Assembly (NCBI GenBank): GCA_023460575.1
Contig: JAEWPQ010000155.1
Span: 1-16,888 of the forward strand
Direction: 5' to 3'
Length of the DNA: 16,888 nt
Source of the DNA: Bacillota bacterium
GTDB taxonomy: Bacteria > Bacillota > Clostridia > Lachnospirales > Lachnospiraceae
The notes under the pieces are model-generated. The model saw only the letters and a program-made list of their open reading frames with translations. It was not told where the DNA came from and made no database searches. Shown piece by piece: positions 8,094 through 15,368 of this stretch (position 1 is the stretch's first letter; each line of letters starts with the position of its first letter). The position numbers were made by a program, and so were the translations under genes.

Positions 8094-8191
8094 AAAATAT
8101 CTCCTGCTCTTCCATCTTATAATATATAATTAATTTTAAAAGTATCTGCTGTACTCCCCTGTGGGAACAGGGTTCTCCAATTTTTCACTTC

Positions 8192-8668
8192 TCATAAAGC
8201 CCGGTTTGTCTGATCTGATATTATTTCAGTCAATGAAGTTTCTTTTTTAACCACCCTGTCTGCCATAGGGTGTCCTTCACGAAACTGAACCAGATCCCAG
8301 AGATTTCCATACAGATCTTCAAACACAGCCACAATGCCATACTCCTGAACCTTGGGCTCCCGGATAAATGTAATCCCCAGCTCCTTCATCTCTTCATAAT
8401 CTCTGTAAAAATCATCCGTTCCCAAAAACAGGAACACCCTTCCTCCTGCCTGATTACCGATAAAAGGTTCCTGTACCGGCTTAGAGGCTTTTGCCAGCAG
8501 GATCGTGGTCCCACAGGCACCCGGCGGAGAAACCACAACCCAGCGCTTATCCTGCTCCGGCTGATATGTATCTTCTATCAATATAAAATGAAGCTTTTTT
8601 GTATAAAAATCAATGGCTTCATCATAATCCTTTACAACCAGTGCGATGTGTACCAGTGCCTGTGTCAT
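8192..8668 (-). CDS. VOC (glyoxalase/bleomycin-resistance) family protein
   Basis: 158 residues with the vicinal-oxygen-chelate pattern: an N-terminal ALVHIALVVKDYDEAIDFYT strand-helix unit, and a second half ending VAVFEDLYGNLWDLVQF with the usual Asp-x-x-Gly-Asn-x-Trp-Asp-Leu turn. Such proteins are metal-dependent lyases, dioxygenases or drug-binding proteins; the reaction here cannot be assigned. The C-terminal 25 residues extend beyond the domain and look disordered. Its ribosome site (AAGGAG) begins right at the stop of the SdpI-family gene 17 bases upstream, so it is probably the last gene of a three-gene unit. Confidence 0.85.
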   Translation of the reverse strand: MTQALVHIALVVKDYDEAIDFYTKKLHFILIEDTYQPEQDKRWVVVSPPGACGTTILLAKASKPVQEPFIGNQAGGRVFLFLGTDDFYRDYEEMKELGITFIREPKVQEYGIVAVFEDLYGNLWDLVQFREGHPMADRVVKKETSLTEIISDQTNRAL

Positions 8669-8685
8669 AGAATTGTACTCCTTAG

Positions 8686-9069
8686 TTAAATTTGTATACG
8701 ATTTCCATCTTTATCAAAATTCTTCCTTAATGCTACTTCCGTAGGAATCACAGAAGCAATCAGTATAACCATCTGTACGCCTATGACCAAAGAGCCGAAA
8801 ATACCAGCTGTATCTGTATCTTTTCCAATAACAACGAGCATTGCTAAGAATGACGGAACCAGCATGCAGGTACCCACGATCTTCCATATTTTCCCGCAAT
8901 GGTGATGGGCAAACACCCATGTATCTTCATTTTTCATGGACATTGAAGTTCTGTATCCTGTCAAATGGTTTATTTCTTTTGGCGGCCTTTTGCTAAAAAT
9001 ATGGCCTATCACAATCATCATAAACGGCAGCAGCAGATTCATTGCTGTCATAAAAACCCAGAAACCCAT
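8686..9069 (-). CDS. SdpI-family membrane protein
   Basis: 127 residues from the ATG at 9069. AGGAG lies eight bases before it; the GTG at 9078 that would add three residues overlaps that ribosome site. Three hydrophobic segments are visible (about residues 3-22, 60-82 and 89-110), with the conserved family core GYRTSMSMKNEDTWVFAHHHCGKIW between the first two in a cytosolic loop. In Bacillus subtilis SdpI gives immunity to the SDP killing peptide and acts as a receptor for its regulator; most relatives in Clostridia have unknown roles. It lies 30 bases after the DUF3784/PH-like gene and 17 before the VOC gene, and the cluster faces a divergent XRE regulator. Confidence 0.85.
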   Translation of the reverse strand: MGFWVFMTAMNLLLPFMMIVIGHIFSKRPPKEINHLTGYRTSMSMKNEDTWVFAHHHCGKIWKIVGTCMLVPSFLAMLVVIGKDTDTAGIFGSLVIGVQMVILIASVIPTEVALRKNFDKDGNRIQI

Positions 9070-9099
9070 ATTTATCACTCCTATCCGATATTTATACTG

Positions 9100-9852
9100 C
9101 TATTTTAGCAGGGACTCCAACTGGCTGTAAAGCGCCTCCGTTTGTTCCCGGGTCTGATCATTTATAATATGCAGACCTTCTTGTGTTTCAATCAGAACAA
9201 AAGGTGGTCTGGAGGCATCTATATATACATGGGCAGTTTTCCCGTCCGCATCAAACCTGCCTTTTAATATAGAACCCAAATCAGAACCATTTTTCTTTTT
9301 TAATTTAAAAGCCATGGTTTCTTCCAGCTTGATATTTTTTATTTCTTCAAGCGGAATGGTCTCACCATAGGAGGAAGATATCTTCAGGGTATCACCGTTT
9401 ATTGTATATACAGGGGGTAATGATGCCCGGTACATAGTGATACTCACCAAAAGAAAAACCGGAAATATTACAATGCAGACACCGGCAATAATAAATAACG
9501 TTTCCTTTTTGCTTTTTCCAATATCTTTTTTATACTCATACCCTTCTTTATAACACCGTGTATTGGAAAAATACAAGGTAATACCGATATCTGCAATAAT
9601 GAATATAAAATAAAAAATAAAATATGGAGTACGATAAATACTGTCTAAAGGTATTATAAACAGTCCCGCTGTTACGAAAAGTATGAGTAACATAGAAAGT
9701 CCTGCCGTCCGGCACAGCTTTTGTGCATTATACTTTTCCTTCTCCTCCTGGCTTGACGTATTATATCCGGCAATGAGAAATGAACCGTGTCCTGTCAGTA
9801 AAACAGCTGACAAAACAAACAACAGTATAAAAATAATCCATACAGCAAACAT
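9100..9852 (-). CDS. membrane protein with DUF3784-like N terminus and PH-like C-terminal domain
   Basis: 250 residues. Residues 1-75 have two membrane helices around GYNTSSQEEKEKYNAQKL, the hallmark of DUF3784. Two more helices follow at about 78-95 and 118-138. Residues 150-250 form a soluble beta-rich domain (VYTINGDTLKISSSYGETIP, then LEEIKNIKLEE) that resembles bacterial PH-like domains. The protein is probably anchored with the PH-like part in the cytosol. AGGAGG lies eight bases before the ATG. First gene of the unit with the SdpI-family and VOC genes. No enzymatic role is known; an envelope-stress or bacteriocin-immunity role is only a guess from the SdpI neighbour. Confidence 0.75.
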   Translation of the reverse strand: MFAVWIIFILLFVLSAVLLTGHGSFLIAGYNTSSQEEKEKYNAQKLCRTAGLSMLLILFVTAGLFIIPLDSIYRTPYFIFYFIFIIADIGITLYFSNTRCYKEGYEYKKDIGKSKKETLFIIAGVCIVIFPVFLLVSITMYRASLPPVYTINGDTLKISSSYGETIPLEEIKNIKLEETMAFKLKKKNGSDLGSILKGRFDADGKTAHVYIDASRPPFVLIETQEGLHIINDQTREQTEALYSQLESLLK

Positions 9853-10056
9853 TGCATCAACCTCCTGTACCCTAAGATATCATGTACCTGGAATTTTATT
9901 TGAGACATTTATAATCTCTTATATATCAGGATATTACAAATAAGAAATAAGATCAAGTAATTTGACATCTTTATTTTTCACAAAACTTATTTATATCGGT
10001 ATGCACAAACTTAACCAGCAGTTAATTTTCTCTTCAGCAGAATAATCAATACTCCA

Positions 10057-10085
10057 TTGAAGTATCGAACCAGATCTGATACGAT
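10057..10085 (+). promoter_or_regulatory. candidate promoter of the XRE regulator gene
   Basis: TTGAAG (10057-10062), a 17-base spacer and TACGAT (10080-10085), each 4 of 6 to consensus. A GTATC...GATAC inverted repeat falls in the spacer and could be an operator, possibly autoregulatory. The rest of the divergent gap (9853-10125) shows no gene. Confidence 0.4.
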
Positions 10086-10125
10086 TACATTATCATACTG
10101 ATTTATAGAACCGGAGGACAAACCA

Positions 10126-11190
10126 ATGCCGTTAAACAACGTTATTCGGAAAAAAAGAAAAGAAGCCGGACTTACCCAGGAAGAAATAGCGGACTATTTA
10201 GGGGTTTCTGCCCCTGCTGTCAGCAAATGGGAAAAGGGAAGCACATCGCCTGATATCAGCCTGCTGCCTGCCCTGGCGCGCCTTTTGAAGATAGATATCA
10301 ATACGCTTCTCTGTTTTCACGAAGAACTATCCAGGGAAGAAGTCAACCAGCTCTGCAAAGAAATTATGGATGTGATTCAAAGTAAGGGATTTGAGACCGG
10401 CTTCCTTATGACCATGGAAAAAATCCGTGAATATCCAACCTGCGGCTACTTTATTCACACAGCTACATTGCTGTTAGACGGTGCCATGCTGATGGCTGGT
10501 ATGAATGCCGGGGAAAAGAAAAAGTACCTCGGTCAGATCACCTCTCTTTATGAACAGGCTGCCAGATACGGGGATGAACAGACCCGCAGCCAGGCGAATT
10601 TTATGCTGGCTTCCAACTATACAAGGACCGGTGAATATGACAAAGCACAAAAGCTGTTAGATTTGCTTCCGGAACGAAGCGCCATCGACAAACGGCCTCT
10701 TTTGGCAGAGCTCTTGATTACTCAGGGAAAAACAGACAAAGCCGGAGAACTTTTAGAACGAAGACTTCTAATGACAGTTCAGGAGATCCAGGTGATATTA
10801 ATGAAACTGTCGGACGTCGCTCTAAAAGAAGGGCAGCCGCAGAATGCAGCAAAAATATCAGAACGTTCTTCCAAACTGGCAGAACTGTTTGGAATCCAGG
10901 AATATGATACCTACGCAGCTCCCCTTCAGACCGCCATAGACCAGAAAAATGTTTCAAAAAGCATATCTCTCTTAAAATCCATGCTGTCCTCCCTTCTTCA
11001 CCCCGTGGATTTGGGTAACTCTTTGTTGTACCGGCACATTCCAATGCCGAACTATACAGCAGACATTCGAAATAAAATGATTAAAGTTATTCTCAGGGAA
11101 CTGGAAGACAAAGAAAAATATTTTTATCTTCATTCAAGTGAAGAGTTTGAACAATTAATGAAGAAATTCCGGTTTGTGCAGGCGAAGTGA
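10126..11190 (+). CDS. XRE-family transcriptional regulator with TPR-like C-terminal region
   Basis: 354 residues. Residues 1-64 are a Cro/CI helix-turn-helix: IRKKRKEAGLTQEEIADYLG, then SAPAVSKWEKGSTSPDISLLPALARLLKI. The remaining 290 residues are all helical with repeated helix pairs (EQAARYGDEQTRSQANFMLA; YTRTGEYDKAQKLLDLLPE; ITQGKTDKAGELLERR), consistent with TPR-type peptide-binding repeats as in Rgg/PlcR-like regulators, although no exact subfamily can be given. GGAGG lies ahead of the ATG. It is divergent from the DUF3784/SdpI/VOC unit, which it may control; a peptide or protein signal is inferred from the TPR-like part. Confidence 0.88.
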   Translation: MPLNNVIRKKRKEAGLTQEEIADYLGVSAPAVSKWEKGSTSPDISLLPALARLLKIDINTLLCFHEELSREEVNQLCKEIMDVIQSKGFETGFLMTMEKIREYPTCGYFIHTATLLLDGAMLMAGMNAGEKKKYLGQITSLYEQAARYGDEQTRSQANFMLASNYTRTGEYDKAQKLLDLLPERSAIDKRPLLAELLITQGKTDKAGELLERRLLMTVQEIQVILMKLSDVALKEGQPQNAAKISERSSKLAELFGIQEYDTYAAPLQTAIDQKNVSKSISLLKSMLSSLLHPVDLGNSLLYRHIPMPNYTADIRNKMIKVILRELEDKEKYFYLHSSEEFEQLMKKFRFVQAK

Positions 11191-11245
11191 GTCAAATATA
11201 AGCCGAGCCGCGGGAAACTTCCCCGGCTCGGCTTATATTTGACTC
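11189..11245 (+). terminator. 21-bp perfect hairpin starting on the regulator stop codon
   Basis: GAGTCAAATATAAGCCGAGC and one further C (11189-11209) pair without mismatch with 11225-11245 around a 15-base loop. The loop can add CGGG/CCCG pairs. It begins within the TGA stop and lacks a T-run, so it is not a classical intrinsic terminator. It lies between convergent genes and probably limits transcripts or protects 3' ends. Confidence 0.65.
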
Positions 11246-11281
11246 AATATGGCTTGAGCGAACTACAATTCACTCCTTATT

Positions 11282-12226
11282 TCAAATATCGTTCGTCAAT
11301 TGAATATGTTGGCACGAACCAACAATGTCCTCATACGTGGATTTATATTTCTCAAACCGGCTTGGCGTAATACTCTGTACAATAATTGCAAATTTCTCAA
11401 AATCTTCAAACTCTGCTAAAGAGAATATATAATAATATTTATAACTATCCAGTTCACAGGAATACAGGACAGTTTTTATCCTCTTTTCCCCAACTTTTTC
11501 ATCTTTCATTACCTCAATAAATTCGGGATTATCACATTTTGACAGCACTTCATCACTGTATAAAGATAAAGCATTTTCAGGGCTGATGTTATCCGCAAAA
11601 TCTGCTTTATCATACTCTAAAACTCCTGTATATAGATCTTCATCATATGACAGGCATTTCAAATCTAAAGTAGTATTCTCTTTCTCTTGTCTCCAATCAT
11701 TCGGGAATGTAAATGAAAAATTGTCTGTTTTGAAAGTTTTGGACTGCACCGCCTGTGAATGAATTTCGTTATCTCCAGTGGGGAACAATGCAATACCAGT
11801 AATAACAGCAGCAGCGAGAGAAAACACTATCAGTAAGGTAACGAAGATACTCAAAACATTTGTACCGCCATGTCTTTTTATGTACTGTACCGCCTCCCAT
11901 TGTGTCATCTGGGAGGTTTGTGCTATGGTCTTTTTTGCTTTGTTTCGGTAATAAGAGTTTGCATAGATTCCAACTAATATATGCAGAACCAGTCCGCCTC
12001 CCGGAATAATCATTGAAAAAAGAGAGAGCAGCCCAAACAAAAAAGCCTCTAAATACATTTTTCTGTATGCCAGCCAGTAAATCGAAAAAATGAACGCCGG
12101 CCAGTTCCAGCTTGTAAAATTTTGTTGTTCCATTCTACCACGCCATTGATTCCTGTAATATTGATAATTATCCCCTACGAATAATTCTTCATTTCTGTCA
12201 TCTAATATCATTTGTTCCTCAGTCAT
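11282..12226 (-). CDS. DUF2628-type membrane protein with extracytoplasmic C-terminal domain
   Basis: 314 residues. The N-terminal 30 residues are polar. SWNWPAFIFSIYWLAYRKMY followed by two helices (about 57-95) is typical of DUF2628. A third membrane helix (about 126-148) leads into a soluble domain of about 160 residues starting KTFKTDNFSFTFPNDWRQEK. That start resembles the PsbP/DcrB-like folds found at the end of many bacterial surface proteins. Predicted topology puts this domain outside the cell. AGGAGG lies seven bases before the ATG. It is monocistronic, convergent with the XRE gene. Function unknown. Confidence 0.75.
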   Translation of the reverse strand: MTEEQMILDDRNEELFVGDNYQYYRNQWRGRMEQQNFTSWNWPAFIFSIYWLAYRKMYLEAFLFGLLSLFSMIIPGGGLVLHILVGIYANSYYRNKAKKTIAQTSQMTQWEAVQYIKRHGGTNVLSIFVTLLIVFSLAAAVITGIALFPTGDNEIHSQAVQSKTFKTDNFSFTFPNDWRQEKENTTLDLKCLSYDEDLYTGVLEYDKADFADNISPENALSLYSDEVLSKCDNPEFIEVMKDEKVGEKRIKTVLYSCELDSYKYYYIFSLAEFEDFEKFAIIVQSITPSRFEKYKSTYEDIVGSCQHIQLTNDI

Positions 12227-12417
12227 GCCTGTTCCTCCTGTTATATGAGAAATTACTTACTTGCTCTCATGTTTATAGAATAATTATAAGATTTATTATT
12301 TATACATATTATACATTAATTTGTTACAAAAAACACATATGTGTAATAAATAACGTTGAGCATGTAATTTTTGGTATTTTTCATAGGATTCTTGATGCGG
12401 AATACTACTATATGGGA

Positions 12418-12570
12418 GGTATCGACTATCTGCAACTCTTCCGATATTGTTTGGTGTCGAAGGAGGGAAATACTATGACAAAAATAAGAATTCGGGGATA
12501 TGTTTATTCAGGAACGTATTAACATGCTGATTGAAATATTCCATAAAATCAGCCTAAAAAATCTAAAATA
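12418..12570 (+). pseudogene. decayed second copy of the small plus-strand gene at 14575
   Basis: The leader GGTATCGACT (12418) and ribosome site AAGGAGGGAA are shared with the intact gene. After the ATG at 12475 the frame shifts: the first frame stops at 12520-12522, while a second frame reads MFIQERINMLIEIFHKI, matching MSIQERINMLIDAFHKN of the intact copy. Homology then fades. The surrounding gap (12227-12632) holds no other recognisable gene. Confidence 0.75.
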
Positions 12571-12632
12571 TGTTAGCACAATCCCAACCATTTAAAAACT
12601 ATGAACTGAAAAAAGTTTCCCTCTATTTTGCT

Positions 12633-12833
12633 TCAAAAAGAGGACTGAACCGTTCTCTGGTCATAAGCCAGAGCTGGATTAATGTCTTTTACTATGTAAC
12701 CATTTTCAATCAGCCAGACAGCTAAACTTCTGCCATAGCCGTATGCATTCTCCAATCCGTAAATGGATTCATGACCAAGATGATTGGATTTTTTTTGCTT
12801 TCCTATATTTTCTGATCGAAAGGTGAATCTCAA
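12633..12833 (-). pseudogene. IS110-family transposase fragment (N-terminal domain part)
   Basis: 66 codons. The stretch SIYGLENAYGYGRSLAVWLI, then ENGYIVKDINPALAYDQR, is characteristic of the N-terminal DEDD/RuvC-like domain of IS110-family transposases. Continuity is lost after DQR, where a full protein would go on to the KxDxxDA catalytic segment, so only a middle piece of the domain survives. It is on the same strand as the two IS110 C-terminal relics to the right but does not overlap them, so it is either a separate element or a scattered part of one. Confidence 0.75.
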
Positions 12834-12892
12834 TCTGCAAAAATCTCAATTTCCTATTGACTTTTTATTTGCAGGCTGATGTTCCAAGAAAT

Positions 12893-12930
12893 CAACCCCT
12901 ATCGCAATTTCGTTATTACGACAGGGGCTG
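12893..12930 (-). repeat. hairpin downstream of the TriTu-like immunity gene
   Basis: 12893-12904 and 12919-12930 form a 12-bp stem with a 14-base loop. The two mismatches on the plus strand become G-U pairs on the minus strand, which points to a minus-strand RNA structure. No T-run follows, so a terminator role is weak. Confidence 0.4.
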
Positions 12931-12951
12931 TTATTGAAGACAATAACTTAT

Positions 12952-13060
12952 TTATTTTTTACCTAAAATATCTCTAGTCTCCATCAATATTTTTCCCAAC
13001 ATATTTCTCCCAGTTCCATCTTCACCGCATAATGTCACCTAAAACTAAATGAATTTTCAT
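12952..13060 (-). pseudogene. remnant of an unidentified small gene
   Basis: AAGGAG precedes an ATG at 13060 that reads MKIHLVLGDIMR and stops. An overlapping frame (12952-13038) reads VTLCGEDGTGRNMLGKILME and on to a stop at 12952. The two pieces look like one coding sequence broken by a frameshift or internal deletion. It lies 19 bases after the TriTu-like immunity gene. GxNxLGxxLMxxR resembles the NADAR/YbiA pattern, but too little is left to assign it. Confidence 0.3.
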
Positions 13061-13079
13061 GTTATTTTGCTCCTTATAA

Positions 13080-13397
13080 TTAATCTAAAGAACTACTCTG
13101 AGGACAGACCATTTTTAAAATATTTTCAGAAAGAAACTTTTCAATATCATCATTGTTTTTTAAAAAATCGTCAAATATAAAATCCGTATTTGTAGTCTCT
13201 ATATCTAAGATTTCCATATATGTTCTCCCTGAATGAAAAATAACTATTCTTGAGATTTTTCTTATACTTAATAAGTCTACTCTTGTATATAGATCAGAAT
13301 AATTTTGATCATTTTTAACTAATTCATCTATGACAATGCCCTCACTCTTTAATTTATCAACATTTTCATCTAACCAGTGCAAAAAATATTCTTCCAT
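13080..13397 (-). CDS. TriTu-like immunity protein
   Basis: 105 residues, acidic, cytosolic, no signal or membrane segment. FLHWLDENVDKLKSEGIVID, then ISRIVIFHSGRTYMEILDIE and FLKNNDDIEKFLSENI, agree with my recollection of the TriTu immunity family that partners TreTu toxins; it should bind and neutralise the tip encoded just upstream. Its ATG follows the toxin stop codon directly (TAAATG), with AAGGA overlapping the toxin end, so the two are translationally coupled in arrangement. Intact, with no internal stop, as expected if it still protects against sibling toxins. Confidence 0.75.
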   Translation of the reverse strand: MEEYFLHWLDENVDKLKSEGIVIDELVKNDQNYSDLYTRVDLLSIRKISRIVIFHSGRTYMEILDIETTNTDFIFDDFLKNNDDIEKFLSENILKMVCPQSSSLD

Positions 13398-13775
13398 TTA
13401 TTCCTTAACTCCTATTTTTTTAATATTACTAGCCTTCGGAAAACTTATTATAGGTTGCTCACCTTTTTTCTCAGCTAACTTTGCATAAATAGAGTCTGGT
13501 CCGGGTATCGTTGCCCAAATATCTTTTGTTTGCCTCAATGATGATGTTGGCACATCAAATTCAACATAAACAGACCCCTTACTTGTTTGTTTATAATATG
13601 CATCATATGAAGCAGGATTAGCTACATATGATTGGTCTGCATTATAAGGCTTCTGAACATATCCGCTTTCAACCATTTTATCATATTCAGCTTGAGACAT
13701 CCATCTTCCAACGCGTGTGATATCACCCGAACCCTCAGGTGGAGTACTCAGATATGCGACGAACGGTGAAAATAT
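13398..13775 (-). pseudogene. orphan C-terminal toxin tip, TreTu family
   Basis: The open frame runs from the base after an in-frame TAA (13776-13778) to a stop at 13398. It begins with the shared junction YLSTPPEGSG (13725-13754) and continues TRVGRWMSQAEYDKMVESGY, then YVANPASYDAYY, KGSVYVEFDVPTSSL, WATIPGPDS and PKASNIKKIG: the order seen in TreTu toxin domains of polymorphic toxins. No N-terminal delivery part, signal or convincing start is present (an ATG at 13700 would cut into the domain), and an IS110 terminator lies upstream. It is therefore a displaced, probably silent tip that could become active by recombining into a full-length gene. The reaction of TreTu toxins is not something I can state. 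Confidence 0.78.
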
Positions 13776-13784
13776 TTATTCAAT

Positions 13785-13812
13785 TAAAAAAATTATAGCA
13801 CGTATTTGTGCT
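13785..13812 (-). terminator. terminator at the end of IS110 copy 1
   Basis: On the minus strand AGCAC and GTGCT pair around a 6-base loop, then ATAATTTTTTT. It lies between the transposase stop and the toxin junction, so transposase transcripts should not reach the toxin tip. Confidence 0.6.
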
Positions 13813-13829
13813 GTTTTTAAACAGAAAAA

Positions 13830-14349
13830 TTACTCTTCTTTTTCTGGCATTGGTTCCCGGTATTCCGTCTTATTTTTCATCATTTCCGTACACAATGTTC
13901 ACCAATCGACGCATGATACAGACCAGTGCCTGTGATTTTGTCTTTCCTTCCCCGATTTTCCTCATATAATAATCATAAAATACCGGATGATTGGGTGCTC
14001 CGTTCTTTGATCTGGATACCATGGTTACCGCCAGGAAATAAAATAATCCATGCAACTGACGGTTCCCTTGTCTGGAACTTTGTTCTTTGCCTTTTCCCGC
14101 GGAACTGAACTTTACAGGAGCAACTCCTGCAAACCTTGCCAGCTTATCTGCACTGGAAAATCTTCGGATATCTCCGATTTCTGCTATTAACTTACTTGCG
14201 ATAGACGTTCCAATCCCCGGCATACTGGTCAGTTTATAATCAAAGCTAAGCAGGATTTTCTCGATTTCTTTATCAAGCCCTGCCAATTCTTTTTTTTGAT
14301 GTTCCAAGTCACCAACCAGACTTGTTGTAATAAAATCTCTGGATTCCTG
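13830..14349 (-). pseudogene. IS110-family transposase C-terminal part, copy 1 (truncated, frameshifted)
   Basis: The transposase_20 (IS116/IS110/IS902) domain: LTSMPGIGTSIASKLIAEIG, RFSSADKLARFAGVAPVKFS, RQGNRQLHGLFYFLAVTMVS, YYMRKIGEGKTKSQALVCIM. The N-terminal half is absent: homology to copy 2 stops abruptly at 14349. Near the end an extra A (GGAAATGATG against GGAATGATG in copy 2) moves the frame to an early stop at 13870. The older frame reads on as MMKNKTEYREPMPEKEE to 13830. Dead element; same strand as the toxin tip that follows. Confidence 0.88.
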
Positions 14350-14438
14350 GGGTCGTAACCGGGGTTACACTTGCATGTAAACCCCATTTACACGAAAAAG
14401 TTACGGGGTCATGAACGACTCCTTTAAATCCATAACCA
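14350..14438. other. unassigned junction segment rich in small inverted repeats
   Basis: Directly at the IS110 break point lie GTAACC-GG-GGTTAC, CGTAAC and GTTACG about 50 bases apart, and GGGGTTACA against TGTAAACCCC. This looks like the end of another mobile element or a recombination scar; no coding frame is recognisable. Confidence 0.3.
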
Positions 14439-14574
14439 GTGAATCAAGACAATAAGCCATTTGAGAATTCATTTGAACTATTTACCCAATTCAAAGCATC
14501 TATTTTTAGTGGTTTCTGGTATCGACTTTCTGATATTATTTCGGTATCGTATGTTCTCAAAGGAGGGAAGCATT

Positions 14575-14850
14575 ATGACCGATCAGAAATTACTGGGTAT
14601 GTCTATTCAGGAACGAATCAACATGTTAATTGATGCATTTCATAAAAATCAACCTGATAAATCTGAACAGGAAGAAGAAAGGGGCCTACAGGCCGAGATT
14701 TTAATTGATAATTTGCCAGACAAAGAGAAGCAGATGGTTGAAAATTACATTGACTCCCTTATAATCCAATTCTCTTTAGAAGAAGCTTTTCTGTATCAGC
14801 ATGAATTTATGAATGGTATGAATCTTATAAAATTCATTCATCAAGTATAA
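14575..14850 (+). CDS. small helical protein of unknown function
   Basis: 91 residues from the ATG at 14575, chosen because AAAGGAGGG lies just before it; longer frames from 14461 or 14439 have no ribosome site and run through the leader. MTDQKLLGMSIQERINMLID is followed by a polar, glutamate-rich linker and a second helical part, ILIDNLPDKEKQMVENYIDS, then FLYQHEFMNGMNLIKFIHQV. All-helical and cytosolic. It vaguely resembles DUF6809-type small proteins, but I would not assign it. It is the only intact plus-strand gene in the toxin island, and a decayed copy with the same leader lies at 12418-12570. Confidence 0.7.
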   Translation: MTDQKLLGMSIQERINMLIDAFHKNQPDKSEQEEERGLQAEILIDNLPDKEKQMVENYIDSLIIQFSLEEAFLYQHEFMNGMNLIKFIHQV

Positions 14851-14857
14851 TGAAAGT

Positions 14858-14898
14858 ACCTCCGAATTAAGTATTTTATTATACGCTAATTCGGAGGT
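14858..14898. terminator. hairpin between convergent genes
   Basis: ACCTCCGAATTA pairs perfectly with TAATTCGGAGGT around a 17-base loop, between the small plus-strand gene and the orphan immunity-like gene. Neither side has a long T-run, so a terminator role is likely but not certain. Confidence 0.5.
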
Positions 14899-14920
14899 TC
14901 CATAAAAATTTTACGGATAA

Positions 14921-15187
14921 TTAATATTTGCTCACTTTTTTATACTGTACTGCTAATTCTACTAACTCCAATCCTAATGAATCTGAATAATCCCAAGAAT
15001 CTATTATTATTCTTGGATATCTTAATATTAATCCTTTGGCTTTTTCCATTGAATCAAGTTCTTTCAAAATAGTTTGCAATTGAGAGATACTCTTTTCACT
15101 CAATCCTTTATTTACTTTTTGTATTTCAGCAGAAACTTTGTTCTGTAATTCAACATTCTTTTTATATAATTTTTCTCCTAATGACAT
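14921..15187 (-). CDS. putative orphan immunity protein
   Basis: 88 residues, cytosolic. The N-terminal two-thirds is a charged amphipathic helix region (LYKKNVELQNKVSAEIQKVN, then ISQLQTILKELDSMEK). A short hydrophobic part follows, YPRIIIDSWDYSDSLGLELV. Size, strand, AT-rich base use and place in the array match the other immunity genes, but no complete toxin tip precedes it; a possible remnant ends 16 bases before its ATG. GGAGG lies ten bases upstream. The family is not recognised; the immunity role is inferred from position alone. Confidence 0.55.
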   Translation of the reverse strand: MSLGEKLYKKNVELQNKVSAEIQKVNKGLSEKSISQLQTILKELDSMEKAKGLILRYPRIIIDSWDYSDSLGLELVELAVQYKKVSKY

Positions 15188-15205
15188 TTTATTAAATCCT
15201 CCAAA

Positions 15206-15325
15206 CTATTTATATACCATTGGTTTGCTCCACCTATATATTGGATTCATGGATGGAGTAAAGAGTCTAAAATGTATTGACAAATTGTAACTTTTTTTCA
15301 CAAAAAACATAAGGGAATAACTTAT
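15206..15325 (-). pseudogene. possible C-terminal remnant of a third toxin tip
   Basis: Short open frame ending IHFRLFTPSMNPIYRWSKPM-VYK and a TAG at 15206-15208, just before the ribosome site of the immunity-like gene. The TPxMNPxxxW ending resembles the last residues of many polymorphic toxin tips. It lacks the YLSTPPEGSG junction and most of a domain, so it would be a 3' stub. It occupies most of the gap between 15188 and 15368, in which I see nothing else. Confidence 0.3.
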
Positions 15326-15368
15326 TCAAAAATTTGTGAGTTGAAATTTGAAAGTATATTAATTAAAA

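Larger units (their letters stand above)
13726..14349 (-). repeat. direct repeat copy 1: IS110 3' block plus toxin junction
   Basis: Colinear and mostly identical to 16185-16806. The left limit is sharp, at the last Gly codon of YLSTPPEGSG; the right limit is sharp at GGATTCCTG (14341-14349), beyond which copy 1 enters unrelated sequence. Confidence 0.88.

Noticed and set aside
8160..8180. CCCTG/CAGGG hairpin between the VOC and racemase genes as a terminator
   Set aside because: Only five pairs and no T-run on the minus strand.
8270..8689. 139-codon plus-strand open frame
   Set aside because: Antisense to the VOC gene, low-complexity composition, no ribosome site.
10718..11044. 108-codon minus-strand open frame
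   Set aside because: Shadow of the XRE regulator's helical region.
14461..14850. 129-codon version of the small plus-strand gene
   Set aside because: The added N terminus runs through the conserved leader and lacks a ribosome site; the ATG at 14575 has AGGAGG in place.
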